A stretch of 40,322 nucleotides of DNA, taken from contig JACMNE010000027.1 of assembly GCA_014378715.1 (NCBI GenBank), positions 1 through 40,322 on the forward strand, in the 5' to 3' direction. The notes under the pieces were generated by a model. The model saw nothing but the letters and a program-made list of their open reading frames with translations, made no database searches and was not told the origin of the DNA. Both the position numbers and the translations under genes were made by a program. Numbering within the stretch: the first letter of the stretch is position 1; each line of letters opens with the position of its first letter. This document shows, in pieces, positions 9,094-20,459 of this stretch. The DNA is from Microbacteriaceae bacterium. Its GTDB lineage: Bacteria > Actinomycetota > Actinomycetes > Actinomycetales > Microbacteriaceae.

Positions 9094-9096
9094 ACT
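9091..9096 (+). promoter_or_regulatory. Candidate -10 box TAGACT for the gcvTHP transcript
   Basis: TAGACT lies about 35 nt before the first aptamer and matches TANNNT. The same octamer TAGACTGG occurs upstream of typA (29625), supporting use as a housekeeping -10 in this organism. No convincing -35 is seen. Confidence 0.4.
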
Positions 9097-9129
9097 GGCG
9101 CCACAATCGAACATCGGCCGCACACTAAC

Positions 9130-9304
9130 GATGCGGGAGAGTCCACCCCGGTGGACACCGAAGGAGCAAGCCTCCCCGCCAATCTCTCAGGTCACATGTA
9201 CCGCATCGCGAAGGCCACTCTGAAAAGCGGATCGCCCCGGCGATCCCACCCACGGTGAAAACCGGCCACGGCCGGCGAAACTCTCAGGTCCATGACAGAG
9301 GGGG
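9130..9304 (+). promoter_or_regulatory. Tandem glycine riboswitch upstream of gcvT
   Basis: Two consecutive glycine aptamers lie in the gcvT leader. Aptamer 1 (9130-9207) is closed by GATGCGG pairing with CCGCATC. It contains GGGAGAG, ACCGAAGGAGCAA, CCGCCAATCTCTCAGGT, the conserved core. Aptamer 2 (9208-9304) is closed by CCACTCTG against CAGAGGGGG and contains CACGGTGAAAACC and GGCGAAACTCTCAGGTCCATGACAG in shortened form. These match the gcvT motif class of riboswitch. By family knowledge the tandem form is usually an ON switch: glycine binding allows expression of glycine catabolism genes. About 45 nt separate aptamer 2 from the gcvT start. That stretch contains AAAAGGAG and no U-run terminator, so control of ribosome access is the simpler model, by inference. 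Confidence 0.95.
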
Positions 9305-9349
9305 AGTTCCCACCGCCTGATCGCGCACCCTGCGACAAAAGGAGAACTC

Positions 9350-10471
9350 GTGACCGAAGAGCGCTACTCGCCCCTGCACCAGAAACATCTGGACGCCGGC
9401 GCGAGCTTCACCGATTTCGCCGGCTGGATGATGCCCGTGCGGTACTCGAGCGACCTCGCCGAGCACCATGCCGTGCGCACGGCAGCCGGGCTCTTCGACC
9501 TCTCCCACATGGGCGAGATCCTCGTGCTGGGCCCGGAGGCGAGCGACGCCCTCGACTATGCCCTCGCGGGCAAGCTGTCCGCGATCGCGATCGGCCAGGC
9601 GAAGTACAGCCTGCTACTCGCCCGCGATGGTGGAATCGTCGACGACCTCGTGGTCTACCGCACCGGCGAGGACCGCTACCTCGTCGTCGCCAATGCCTCG
9701 AACCGCGCCGTCGTCGCCGCCGAGCTGCTGGACCGCTGCTCGCCTTTCGAGTGCGAGGTGCAGGACGAGAGCGACGACATTGCCCTCATCGCTGTGCAGG
9801 GCCCCCGCGCCCTCGAGATCCTCCTCGAGGTGCCGACGCTGCGCATCGACAACCTTGCCGACTTGAGGTACTACTGGTCCCGCCCCGGCACCTACGGCGG
9901 CCACAGCGTGCTCGTCGCCCGCACCGGCTACACCGGCGAGGACGGCTTCGAGCTCTACATCGCCCCTGAGGCGGCCTCCGACCTCTGGGACGCGATCGTC
10001 GAGACGGGGGCCGGCAGCGGTCTCGAGCTCGCCGGACTCGCGAGCCGCGACACTCTGCGGCTCGAGGCGGGGATGCCGCTCTACGGCCACGAGCTGGGGC
10101 TGACTACCTTCCCGGTGCAGGCCGGCCTCGGCCGTGTCGTCGCCCTGAAGAAGGAGGGCGACTTCGTGGGCCGCTCCGCCGTCGAGGCCGGTCCCCCCGA
10201 GGGTGCGCGTGTTCTCGTCGGGCTTCGCGCGGCTGGCAAGCGGGCCGGACGCGCCGACTACCCCCTCTTCGACTCAGCGGATGTCGCGGCCAGCGAGATC
10301 GGAATCGTGACCAGCGGCGCGCTGTCGCCCACCCTCGGCCACCCCATCGCCATGGCGTACGTCGACCCGGCGTTCACCGCAGCCGACACGGAGATCTTCA
10401 TCGACGTCAGGGGCACCCGCGTGCCCGCGTCGGTCACCGCACTTCCCTTCTACAAGCGAGAGGCCAACTGA
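9350..10471 (+). CDS. gcvT: Aminomethyltransferase (glycine cleavage T protein)
   Basis: The protein has 373 residues, close to the family's usual ~365. T protein transfers the aminomethyl carbon from the lipoyl arm of GcvH to tetrahydrofolate, releasing ammonia and 5,10-methylene-THF. Visible hallmarks are [10 protein letters not shown], the D-L-S-H-M-G-E motif near residue 50, the G-G-I-V-D-D segment (its Asp is catalytic in the family), [13 protein letters not shown] and [11 protein letters not shown]. Start GTG 9350 follows AGGAG at a 5-nt spacing. It is the first gene of gcvT-gcvH-gcvP; its TGA overlaps the gcvH ATG by one base. The glycine riboswitch directly upstream indicates induction by its own substrate. 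Confidence 0.97.
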   Translation: MTEERYSPLHQKHLDAGASFTDFAGWMMPVRYSSDLAEHHAVRTAAGLFDLSHMGEILVLGPEASDALDYALAGKLSAIAIGQAKYSLLLARDGGIVDDLVVYRTGEDRYLVVANASNRAVVAAELLDRCSPFECEVQDESDDIALIAVQGPRALEILLEVPTLRIDNLADLRYYWSRPGTYGGHSVLVARTGYTGEDGFELYIAPEAASDLWDAIVETGAGSGLELAGLASRDTLRLEAGMPLYGHELGLTTFPVQAGLGRVVALKKEGDFVGRSAVEAGPPEGARVLVGLRAAGKRAGRADYPLFDSADVAASEIGIVTSGALSPTLGHPIAMAYVDPAFTAADTEIFIDVRGTRVPASVTALPFYKREAN

Positions 10472-10841
10472 TGGCAGACAAGAGCACCCTCCAGTACACG
10501 GCAGAGCACGAGTGGGTCCTCGTCGACGGCGACGTCGCGACGGTCGGCATCACCGCCTACGCTGCGGACAAGCTCGGAGACGTCGTCTTCGTCGACCTGC
10601 CCGACGTGGGCGTGAGTGTCGTCGGCGGCAAGGTCGTCGGCGAGATCGAGTCGACCAAGTCGGTCGGCGAGCTCTTCGCCCCCGTCGACGGCGAGGTCGT
10701 TGAATCGAACCAGGCTGTCGTCGACGCCCCCGAGCTCGTCAACACCGACCCGTTCGGCGACGGCTGGCTGATCAAGGTGCGCTTCGAGTCGCTGCCCGCG
10801 CTGATGACCTTCGCCGAGTACAGCACCCTGGTCGGCGAGTG

Positions 10842-10842
<1 letters not shown>
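10471..10842 (+). CDS. gcvH: Glycine cleavage system H protein (lipoyl carrier)
   Basis: This is a 123-residue lipoyl-domain protein of standard length. The attachment motif [13 protein letters not shown] places the lipoylated lysine at residue 63. The start H-E-W-V, the middle G-D-V-V-F-V-D-L-P and the C-terminal [10 protein letters not shown] are family signatures. H protein shuttles the methylamine intermediate between P, T and L proteins. It is coupled on both sides by one-base overlaps (TGATG), so the three subunits are made from one message. No lipoyl synthase, ligase or dedicated L protein gene lies in the window. Confidence 0.97.
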
Positions 10843-13775
<2,933 letters not shown>

Positions 13776-13784
13776 GGCCGGTTC

Positions 13785-13822
13785 CGGCTAGCCCGCTCCT
13801 CAGTGTGGGAGCGGGCTAGCCG
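13785..13822. terminator. Bidirectional terminator hairpin between gcvP and the CPBP gene
   Basis: A perfect 15-bp inverted repeat (13785-13799 with 13808-13822, core GGCTAGCCCGCTCC) surrounds an 8-nt loop. It lies 10 bp after the gcvP stop. It also contains the TAG stop codon of the convergent CPBP gene (13816-13818), so it can serve both transcripts. No U-run follows, as is common in actinobacteria. Confidence 0.85.
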
Positions 13823-14601
13823 CCGAAGAGCGCCGGGAAGGTGCTCGCGGCGAGCGGGTAGCCCACGAAGACGGCCGCGTCGATGACGAAGTGCGCGATC
13901 ACCAGCGGCATCAGCCGACCGAACCTCGCGAATAACCAGCCGAACAGCAGGCCCATCAGCAGGTTGCCGACGAATGCCGGCACTCCCTGGTACAGGTGGT
14001 AGGTGCCGCGCAGCAGCGCGGTGCCGACGATGATCTGCCACGAGCGCCAGCCGAGCAGCCGCAGCCGGTTGAACAGGTACCCGACCACGATGACCTCCTC
14101 GGTGAGTGCCGCGCGCACCGCGGAGAGCAGCAGCACCGGCACCGTCCACCAGAACGTGTCCAGCGGCGCGGGCACCACGTTGAGGGTGAGGTCGAGCGCG
14201 CGGCCGCCGAGATAGATGCCGAGCCCCGGGATGCCGATCACCAGCGACAGGGCGACCCCGGAGAGCACGTCACGTCCGCTGCGGGAGAAGTCCACCCCGA
14301 GACCGGCCAGGTGGGGGCGGGCAACCCGCCAGACCAGGAACACCACGAGCAGCACGGGAACCAGGTCGAAGACCACGCTGAGCACCTGGTAGATCAGGTC
14401 GAAGGTGGGTCGAGAACTCATCGACTGGTTCAGGGAGGTCGTCTGCGAACCGATCGACTCGGCCCGGGTGGCCGAGTTGACGATCGAGACCACCGAGTAG
14501 ACGGCCGAGGCGCCGAGGGAGAGCCCCAGCACGAGCAGGATCTCGCTGGCCAGACGCCCCCGGCTGGGTTTCCCCGTAGATGACATGCCGTTCTCTGTCA
14601 A
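13816..14601 (-). CDS. CPBP family intramembrane glutamic endopeptidase (Abi/CAAX-like)
   Basis: The protein has 261 residues from TTG 14601, with about seven to eight hydrophobic helices. The family motifs are present in order: T-E-E-V-I-V-V-G-Y-L-F-N-R (E-E-x3-x3-R motif 1), R-G-T-Y-H-L-Y-Q-G (motif 2 His) and A-H-F-V-I-D-A-A (motif 3, H-x3-D). These residues form the catalytic site of Rce1-like membrane proteases. Bacterial members process peptides or act in bacteriocin immunity; the target here is unknown. TTG 14601 is preferred because GGAGG lies 5 nt upstream and a TACGAT -10 box would start the mRNA near 14616. GTG 14619 and ATG 14586 are alternatives. It is convergent with gcvP and divergent from the first peptide importer locus. 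Confidence 0.85.
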   Translation of the reverse strand: MTENGMSSTGKPSRGRLASEILLVLGLSLGASAVYSVVSIVNSATRAESIGSQTTSLNQSMSSRPTFDLIYQVLSVVFDLVPVLLVVFLVWRVARPHLAGLGVDFSRSGRDVLSGVALSLVIGIPGLGIYLGGRALDLTLNVVPAPLDTFWWTVPVLLLSAVRAALTEEVIVVGYLFNRLRLLGWRSWQIIVGTALLRGTYHLYQGVPAFVGNLLMGLLFGWLFARFGRLMPLVIAHFVIDAAVFVGYPLAASTFPALFGG

Positions 14602-14622
14602 GGTGACCTCCGCTGCCACTCG

Positions 14623-14628
14623 ATCGTA
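14623..14628 (-). promoter_or_regulatory. -10 box TACGAT for the CPBP gene
   Basis: Read on the minus strand, TACGAT matches TANNNT and lies 21 nt before the TTG start, leaving room for a short leader that holds the GGAGG ribosome site. A -35 is not evident. Confidence 0.45.
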
Positions 14629-14743
14629 CAGCGTGATTCGCCGCGTATATCACTCCCCGGATCGCGGTGTGACGCTCGATAGTTGCAAATCGGCACCAGT
14701 TTACGCAGGTTTTCGACGCAGCACGCACGGATGTCCTGATCGA

Positions 14744-14759
14744 GTTACACCTGTGTAAC
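14744..14759 (+). promoter_or_regulatory. Palindromic operator candidate (GTTAC-n6-GTAAC) upstream of importer locus A
   Basis: GTTACACCTGTGTAAC is a 7-bp perfect inverted repeat with a 2-bp centre. It fits the GTNAC-n6-GNAAC form recorded for the actinobacterial regulator GlnR and the related GTAAC boxes of MtrA. It sits 38 bp before the TAGGGT -10 box, a distance suited to an activator. A relative with the same right half occurs before locus B at 20405-20420. Confidence 0.5.
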
Positions 14760-14775
14760 GTTTGTGTCCAGGGTT

Positions 14776-14803
14776 TTGCGCCTTGCTCGGGCGCTTCTAG
14801 GGT
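14776..14803 (+). promoter_or_regulatory. Promoter of importer locus A (TTGCGC - 16 - TAGGGT)
   Basis: TTGCGC at 14776-14781 and TAGGGT at 14798-14803 are separated by 16 bp, giving an expected start near 14810 and a leader of about 60 nt. Locus B has the same TAGGGT hexamer at 20460-20465. Confidence 0.5.
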
Positions 14804-14870
14804 TTGTGTATTCACGACGGCGTTCTGCGGCATCTGCGCGCGCCGTCTCTCGCTCTGCACAGGAGGAAAA

Positions 14871-16481
14871 TTGAGACTCAACAGAATCGGCACAGCAGTC
14901 GCCGGTCTCGGAATCGCGACGGCGCTGGTCCTCACGGGCTGCTCGTCCGGGGATTCCGGCACCGGGGCGAGCGCGGCCTCCAGCATTATCACGGTCAACG
15001 GCTCCGAGCCGCAGAACCCCCTGATCCCCACCAACACCAACGAGACCGGTGGCGGCAAGATCCTCGACAACATCTTCGCAGGCCTCGTCTACTACGCCGC
15101 GGACGGTTCGCCGGTCAACGACCTCGCCGAGTCGATCGAGACCACCGACGCCCAGAACTACACGATCAAGATCAAGCCCGACCAGAAGTTCACCAACGGC
15201 GACCCGGTCACCGCGAGCTCCTTCGTCGACGCCTGGAACTACGGGGCTCTTCTCAGCAACGCCCAGCTCAGCAGCTACTTCTTCGAGTCCATCGAGGGCT
15301 TCAGCTACGACGCCGACTCGACCCTCACCGGCCTCGCCGTCGTGGACGACTCGACCTTCACGGTCAAGCTCAAGCAGCCCGAGTCGGACTTCCCCCTGCG
15401 CCTGGGCTACTCGGCGTTCTTCCCGCTCCCCAAGGAAGCCTTCGACGACATCGCCGCCTTCGGTGAGAACCCGATCGGCAATGGCCCGTACATGCTCGAC
15501 GGCGAAGGCGCCTGGCAGCACAACGAGCAGATCAAGCTCGTGGTGAACCCCGACTACACCGGCGGACGCGCGGCCAAGAACGACGGCCTCGACATCGTGT
15601 TCTACGCGACCCAGGAAGCGGCCTACGCCGCACTCCAGGGCGGCGACCTCGACGTGCTCGACGCCGTGCCGGATAGCGCTCTGGCGACGTTCGAGAGCGA
15701 GTTCGGCGACCGTGCCGTCAACCAGCCCGCCGCCGTGTTCCAGTCCTTCACCATCCCGGACCGCCTGCCGCACTTCGGCGGCGACGAGGGCAAGCTGCGC
15801 CGTGCGGCCATCTCGATGGCCATCGACCGCGGTCAGGTCACCGACGTCATCTTCGAGGGCTCACGCACCCCGGCGACCGACTTCACCTCCCCGGTCATCG
15901 ACGGCTACTCCGACTCCCTCGAGGGCTCGGACGTGCTGAAGTTCAACGCCACCGAGGCCAAGAAGCTGTGGGCCGAGGCCGACGCCATCTCCCCGTGGGA
16001 CGGCCAGTTCGCCATCGCCTACAACGCCGACGGCGGCCACCAGGGCTGGGTCGACGCGGTGACCAACCAGATCAAGAACACCCTGGGCATCGACGCCGTC
16101 GGCGCCCCGTACCCGACCTTCGCCGAGGTCCGCACGCTCATCACCGAGCGCACGATCACCACGGCGTTCCGCACCGGATGGCAGGCCGACTACCCGGCCC
16201 TCGCCAACTTCCTCGGCCCGATCTACTTCACGGGTGCCGGCTCGAACGACGGGGACTACTCCAGCCCCGAGTTCGACGCGCTCTACAAGCAGGGCCTGGC
16301 CGAGACCGACATCGACGCGGCGAACAAGATCTTCCAGGAGGCCCAGACCGTGCTCCTGAAGGACCTTCCGGCGATCCCGCTGTGGTACTCGAACGTCACG
16401 GGCGCCTTCGGCACCAACGTCAGCAATGTCGCGTTCGGCTGGAACTCCGTGCCGATCTACTCGGAAATCACCAAGGGCTAG
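14871..16481 (+). CDS. Peptide ABC transporter substrate-binding lipoprotein (SBP_bac_5), locus A
   Basis: This 536-residue family 5 binding protein is an oligopeptide/dipeptide receptor of the OppA/DppA type. Start TTG 14871 follows AGGAGG at an ideal 4-nt spacing. The signal peptide ends in the lipobox L-T-G-C with Cys24 as the lipidation site, so it is anchored outside the membrane. Family features include N-G-S-E-P-Q-N-P-L-I-P near the mature N-terminus, D-Q-K-F-T-N-G-D-P-V-T-A, G-N-G-P-Y-M-L and the closing segment L-K-D-L-P-A-I-P-L-W-Y. It is more OppA-like and only distantly related to the two paralogues in locus B. It is followed by a stem-loop, then by the matching permeases and ATPase. 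The ligand is most likely peptides, inferred from family and neighbours. Confidence 0.92.
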   Translation: MRLNRIGTAVAGLGIATALVLTGCSSGDSGTGASAASSIITVNGSEPQNPLIPTNTNETGGGKILDNIFAGLVYYAADGSPVNDLAESIETTDAQNYTIKIKPDQKFTNGDPVTASSFVDAWNYGALLSNAQLSSYFFESIEGFSYDADSTLTGLAVVDDSTFTVKLKQPESDFPLRLGYSAFFPLPKEAFDDIAAFGENPIGNGPYMLDGEGAWQHNEQIKLVVNPDYTGGRAAKNDGLDIVFYATQEAAYAALQGGDLDVLDAVPDSALATFESEFGDRAVNQPAAVFQSFTIPDRLPHFGGDEGKLRRAAISMAIDRGQVTDVIFEGSRTPATDFTSPVIDGYSDSLEGSDVLKFNATEAKKLWAEADAISPWDGQFAIAYNADGGHQGWVDAVTNQIKNTLGIDAVGAPYPTFAEVRTLITERTITTAFRTGWQADYPALANFLGPIYFTGAGSNDGDYSSPEFDALYKQGLAETDIDAANKIFQEAQTVLLKDLPAIPLWYSNVTGAFGTNVSNVAFGWNSVPIYSEITKG

Positions 16482-16497
16482 GCAAGAATAAGAGCAT

Positions 16498-16532
16498 CAT
16501 GGGGTGGTAGCGCTCGCCGCTACCACCCCATG
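16498..16532 (+). terminator. Intercistronic stem-loop after the locus A binding protein
   Basis: A perfect 15-bp stem (16498-16512 with 16518-16532; arm CATGGGGTGGTAGCG) closes a 5-nt loop, 17 nt after the stop codon. There is no U-run. It is followed by a C/A-rich, G-poor stretch (about 16552-16590). It probably acts as a partial terminator or 3'-end stabiliser, so that more binding protein than permease is made. Confidence 0.7.
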
Positions 16533-16636
16533 CATGTTCCCCCGCAGTACTGTCAACATGCACCCCCAACAGTCCCAACAGTGAGGTCGAGGCCCAAAGT
16601 CATGTGCCCAATCCCAGAAGCCGGAGCCTGACGAAC

Positions 16637-17566
16637 ATGGTCTGGTATATTCTCCGGCGCCTCCTGCAGGTGATCCCCGTCTTCTTCGGGGCCACGCTGC
16701 TCATCTACTTCATGGTCTTCGCCCTCCCTGGCGACCCGATCGCCGCCCTCGCGGGCGACCGCGGACTCAACCCCGCCGTCGCCGACGCCCTGAGGGTGCG
16801 CTACCACCTGGACCAGCCGTTCATCGTGCAGTACCTCATCTTCGTCGGGGGCATCTTCGTCGGGGACTTCGGCACCGCCTTCTCGGGCCAGCCCGTCTCC
16901 GAGATCCTCGCGGCGACCTTCCCGGTGACCCTCCGGCTCGCGCTGCTCGCGGTGGCGATCGAGGCCGTCGCCGGAATCTTCATCGGACTGGTGAGCGGGC
17001 TGCGCAAGGGCAAGCTGTTCGACTCATCGGCGCTTGTGGTGAGCCTCATCCTCATCTCGGTGCCGATCTTCGTCACCGCCTTCGTGGCGCAGTACATCTT
17101 CGGGATCCGTCTCGGCATCGCCAGGACGACCGTCGGCATCGGGGCGCCATGGGAGGACCTCATCCTGCCGGCCTTCGTGCTCGCCACGGTGAGCTTCGCC
17201 TACATCGTGCGGCTCACCCGGGCGTCGGTGATCGAGAACCTCAACGAGGACTTCGTGCGCACGGCGACGGCCAAGGGTCTCTCCCGTCGGCGCGTCATCC
17301 GCGTGCACATCCTCCGCAATTCGATGATCCCCGTCGTCACCTACATCGGAACCGACTTCGGGCTGCTGATGGTCGGCGCGACCGTCACCGAGGGCATCTT
17401 CAATGTGCCCGGAGTCGGGCGCACTCTGTACCAGGCGATCATCCGCAGCGAGGCGCCCACCGTGGTCTCCTTCGTCACGGTGATGGTCATCATCTACCTC
17501 GTCGCGAACCTCCTCGTCGATGTTCTCTATGGATTCCTGGACCCGAGGATTCGCTATGTCAAATAA
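16637..17566 (+). CDS. Peptide ABC transporter permease, DppB/OppB type, locus A
   Basis: The 309-residue inner-membrane protein starts M-V-W-Y-I-L-R-R-L-L-Q-V-I-P, a typical DppB/OppB opening. It has six predicted helices and the periplasmic R-Y-H-L-D-Q-P-F-I-V-Q-Y motif after helix 1. The ATPase-coupling EAA loop is T-A-T-A-K-G-L-S-R-R-R-V-I-R-V-H-I-L-R-N-S, followed by a D-P-R-I-R-Y end. ATG 16637 was chosen because the family starts here; the frame is open further upstream (to ATG 16604) but those residues are polar and unlike the family. The C-terminus overlaps the next permease gene by 11 bp. It forms the channel with the DppC partner. Confidence 0.93.
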   Translation: MVWYILRRLLQVIPVFFGATLLIYFMVFALPGDPIAALAGDRGLNPAVADALRVRYHLDQPFIVQYLIFVGGIFVGDFGTAFSGQPVSEILAATFPVTLRLALLAVAIEAVAGIFIGLVSGLRKGKLFDSSALVVSLILISVPIFVTAFVAQYIFGIRLGIARTTVGIGAPWEDLILPAFVLATVSFAYIVRLTRASVIENLNEDFVRTATAKGLSRRRVIRVHILRNSMIPVVTYIGTDFGLLMVGATVTEGIFNVPGVGRTLYQAIIRSEAPTVVSFVTVMVIIYLVANLLVDVLYGFLDPRIRYVK

Positions 17567-18509
17567 CACCCCCCTCTCGCGAACCCACTTCGTCGCCCCC
17601 CTCGACGAGACACCGCTCGTCGCCGTCGACAAGGTGTCGGTCAACGCCAAGCCCAGCAACCTGTACCGCGACGCGTGGCGCGACATGCGGGGCCGTCCGC
17701 TGTTCTACATAGCAGGGGCCATCGCGCTCCTCGCCATCGTGGTCGCCGCCGTGCCCAGCTGGTTCACCAACATCGACCCCCAGTTCTGCAATCTGGACTT
17801 CAGCAACGACCCGTCCAGCGGCGGTCACATCCTCGGCTATACCAAGCAGGGGTGCGACGTGTACGCGCGGATCATCTTCGGCACCCGCACCTCGCTCTCG
17901 GTCGGGCTGCTCGTCACGCTCATCGTGACCGTGCTCGGGGTCATCATCGGCGCGCTCTCCGGCTTCTACGGCCGATGGGTCGATGCGGTGCTCTCGCGGA
18001 TCAGCGACATCTTCTTCGCGATCCCCTACATCCTCGCCGCCGTCGTCATCATGTCGGTCGTCGCCCGCGAGGCCCGCTCGATCCTGGTGCTCTCACTGGC
18101 GATCGGACTGTTCGCCTGGCCGAGCACCGCACGGGTGCTCCGCGGCCAGATCCTCTCGGTGAAGAACTCCGACTACGTGACCTCGGCGACCGCCCTCGGC
18201 GTCTCCCCGTTCCGGGTGCTGCTGCGCCACGTGCTGCCGAACTCGATCGCCCCCGTCATCGTCATCACCACGATCGGCTTCGCCGGAGCGATCGTGGCCG
18301 AGGCGACCCTGTCGTTCCTGGGCATCGGACTGCCCTCCGAGGTGATGAGTTGGGGCAAGGACATCTCCGAGGCGCAGGGTGACCTGCGCAACAACCCCAT
18401 GACCCTCATCTGGCCCTCGATCGCATTGTCTGTCACCGTGCTGTCGTTCATCCTGCTCGGCGAGGTCGTGCGGGATGCGCTCGACCCGAAGGCGAGGGCA
18501 CGGCGATGA
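17556..18509 (+). CDS. Peptide ABC transporter permease, DppC/OppC type, locus A
   Basis: The protein has 317 residues. A ~40-residue cytoplasmic N-terminus (the OppC_N region, with R-D-A-W-R-D-M-R-G-R-P-L-F) precedes the first helix. It then has a periplasmic loop ending G-Y-T-K-Q-G-C-D-V-Y-A-R-I-I-F-G-T-R-T-S-L and five further helices. The EAA loop is T-S-A-T-A-L-G-V-S-P-F-R-V-L-L-R-H-V-L-P-N. ATG 17556 lies inside the preceding gene and has GAGG 7 nt upstream; the frame upstream of it is only overlap. Its stop overlaps the ATPase start by 4 bp (ATGA). It pairs with the upstream DppB-type subunit to form the transmembrane pore. Confidence 0.93.
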   Translation: MSNNTPLSRTHFVAPLDETPLVAVDKVSVNAKPSNLYRDAWRDMRGRPLFYIAGAIALLAIVVAAVPSWFTNIDPQFCNLDFSNDPSSGGHILGYTKQGCDVYARIIFGTRTSLSVGLLVTLIVTVLGVIIGALSGFYGRWVDAVLSRISDIFFAIPYILAAVVIMSVVAREARSILVLSLAIGLFAWPSTARVLRGQILSVKNSDYVTSATALGVSPFRVLLRHVLPNSIAPVIVITTIGFAGAIVAEATLSFLGIGLPSEVMSWGKDISEAQGDLRNNPMTLIWPSIALSVTVLSFILLGEVVRDALDPKARARR

Positions 18510-20269
18510 CCGAGACCATTCCCACCACCCCACCCGGAACGAGAACCGTGAACGCCACACCACTCCTCGACATCCGCGACCTGCACGTCGGCTTCGTCAC
18601 TCAGAAGGGTGTCGTCCCCGCCGTCAACGGCATCAGCCTGACGATCATGCCGGGGGAGACCGTCGCCATCGTGGGGGAGTCCGGGTCGGGCAAGTCGACC
18701 ACGGCCCACGCCATCATCGACCTGCTGCCCGGTACGGGCAAGGTCACGAGCGGGCAGATCCTCTTCGACGGCGTCGACTTGGCCACGACCTCCGACAAGG
18801 CCTTCGACGACATCCGCGGCAACCTCATCGGCTTCGTGCCGCAGGACCCGATGTCGAACCTCAACCCGGTCTGGAACATCGGCTTCCAGGTCGCCGAGAC
18901 CCTCGTGGCCAACGGGCGCGCCAAGAAGGGCAAGGACGCCAAGGCGAAGTCCATCGCCGTGCTGAAGGAGGCGGGGCTCGCCGACGCCGAGTCGCGGTTG
19001 CGCCAGTACCCGCACCAGTTCTCCGGCGGGATGAAGCAGCGGGTGCTGATCGGTATCGGCCTGTCGTCTCACCCCAAGCTCCTCATCGCGGATGAGCCGA
19101 CATCCGCTCTCGATGTCACCGTGCAGCGGGTCATTCTCGACCATCTCGCGACACTCACGGGAGACCAGGGCACCGCCGTGCTCTTCATCACCCACGACCT
19201 CGGGCTCGCCGCCGAGCGGGCCGAGAAGCTCGTGGTGATGTACAAGGGGAAGATCGTCGAGTCCGGGCCGTCGGCCGAGCTGCTGAGCAACCCGCAGCAC
19301 CCCTACACGAAGCGACTGGTCGCCGCGGCGCCGAGCCTCGCGTCGCGCCGCATCCAGGCGACCGATCGCGGCCTGTCCGAGATGCACGTCGCCCCCCTGG
19401 CCGGAGCCGAGGACGTCGACCTCATCGCCTCGGCCGAGGCCCGAGCAGAGAAGCTGATGGGGGTGTCCTCTGCCGCCCCCGCCATCATCGTGGAGGGGCT
19501 CACCAAGGTGTTCCAGATCAACACCGGCAAGCTGCGAAGCGAACCGTTCACCGCCGTCGACGCGGTGTCGTTCTCGATCCCGCGCGGCACCACCACCGCG
19601 CTCGTCGGCGAGTCCGGCTCTGGCAAGTCCACCGTCGCCCGCCTCATCCTCAAGCTCGAGACCGCCACCTCCGGCTCCATCACGGTCGCCGGCAAGGACA
19701 TCGGCAGTGTGCGGGGGCGCGAGCTCCTGGCGCTCCGCCGCCAGATGCAGCCGGTCTTCCAGGACCCGTTCGGCTCCCTCGACCCGCTCTACAACATCGG
19801 GGCGACGATCGCCGAACCGCTCGTCGCGCACGGGGTCGGCACCCGCAAGGAGCAGCAGGCCAGGGTGCGCGAGCTGCTCGACCAGGTCGCCCTCCCGGTC
19901 TCGCTCGTCGACCGCTACCCGAACGAGCTGTCCGGCGGGCAGCGCCAGCGCATCGCGATCGCGCGGGCGCTCGCGCTCAAGCCGGAGATCGTCGTGCTCG
20001 ACGAGGCGGTGTCGGCGCTCGACGTTCTGGTGCAGGCGCAGATCCTCGCCCTGCTGACCGAACTGCAGACCGAGCTCGGGCTGACCTACCTCTTCATCAC
20101 CCACGACCTCGCGGTGGTGCGCCTCGTCGCCGACAACGTGTGTGTGATGCGCAAGGGGCAGATCGTCGAAGCAGCGACGACCGACGAGGTCTTCGACCAC
20201 CCGCGCGAGGAGTACACCCGGGAGCTGCTCGCGGCGATCCCGGGCTCCGGCATCCAACTCGGAGTCTGA
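18506..20269 (+). CDS. Fused dipeptide/oligopeptide ABC transporter ATP-binding protein (OppD-OppF), locus A
   Basis: This 587-residue protein carries both ATPase subunits in one chain. The OppD-like half has Walker A G-E-S-G-S-G-K-S-T (57-65), F-S-G-G-M-K-Q-R and A-D-E-P-T-S-A-L-D. The OppF-like half has a second G-E-S-G-S-G-K-S-T near residue 370, L-S-G-G-Q-R-Q-R and L-D-E-A-V-S-A-L-D. Each half ends in the oligopeptide-type C-terminal motif (N-P-Q-H-P-Y-T-K-R-L; H-P-R-E-E-Y-T-R-E-L-L). It powers import through the two permeases upstream, with which it is translationally coupled. The codons for P-T-S-A contain the dispersed 11-mer (19098-19108). The gene ends right at a GAAA-capped terminator. 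Confidence 0.94.
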   Translation: MTETIPTTPPGTRTVNATPLLDIRDLHVGFVTQKGVVPAVNGISLTIMPGETVAIVGESGSGKSTTAHAIIDLLPGTGKVTSGQILFDGVDLATTSDKAFDDIRGNLIGFVPQDPMSNLNPVWNIGFQVAETLVANGRAKKGKDAKAKSIAVLKEAGLADAESRLRQYPHQFSGGMKQRVLIGIGLSSHPKLLIADEPTSALDVTVQRVILDHLATLTGDQGTAVLFITHDLGLAAERAEKLVVMYKGKIVESGPSAELLSNPQHPYTKRLVAAAPSLASRRIQATDRGLSEMHVAPLAGAEDVDLIASAEARAEKLMGVSSAAPAIIVEGLTKVFQINTGKLRSEPFTAVDAVSFSIPRGTTTALVGESGSGKSTVARLILKLETATSGSITVAGKDIGSVRGRELLALRRQMQPVFQDPFGSLDPLYNIGATIAEPLVAHGVGTRKEQQARVRELLDQVALPVSLVDRYPNELSGGQRQRIAIARALALKPEIVVLDEAVSALDVLVQAQILALLTELQTELGLTYLFITHDLAVVRLVADNVCVMRKGQIVEAATTDEVFDHPREEYTRELLAAIPGSGIQLGV

Positions 20270-20290
20270 CCCCGGCCGAAAGGCCGGGGT
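20269..20290 (+). terminator. Terminator of importer locus A
   Basis: ACCCCGGCC and GGCCGGGGT (20269-20277 and 20282-20290) form a perfect 9-bp stem with a GAAA tetraloop. It begins at the last base of the stop codon. No U-run follows. Confidence 0.8.
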
Positions 20291-20404
20291 ACGCCTCGCT
20301 CTCGGAAATCGCGAGATGCTATCCCTCTCGGTGTGGAGATATCGTGCGTTTAGGGGCAATCAGACGCATGAATCTGCGTATTTGCGTCGATTTCACCCCA
20401 GTTT

Positions 20405-20420
20405 GTCAACACTGTGTAAC
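20405..20420 (+). promoter_or_regulatory. Second operator-like palindrome upstream of importer locus B
   Basis: GTCAACACTGTGTAAC shares 12 of 16 positions with the locus A palindrome, including the whole right half CTGTGTAAC. It lies 39 bp before the TAGGGT box (38 bp in locus A). The left half (GTCAA) is a poorer match, so this is a weaker site. Confidence 0.45.
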
Positions 20421-20459
20421 ATTTCGGTTCCGGACTCACCGGGACGAAAAATGGGCCTT

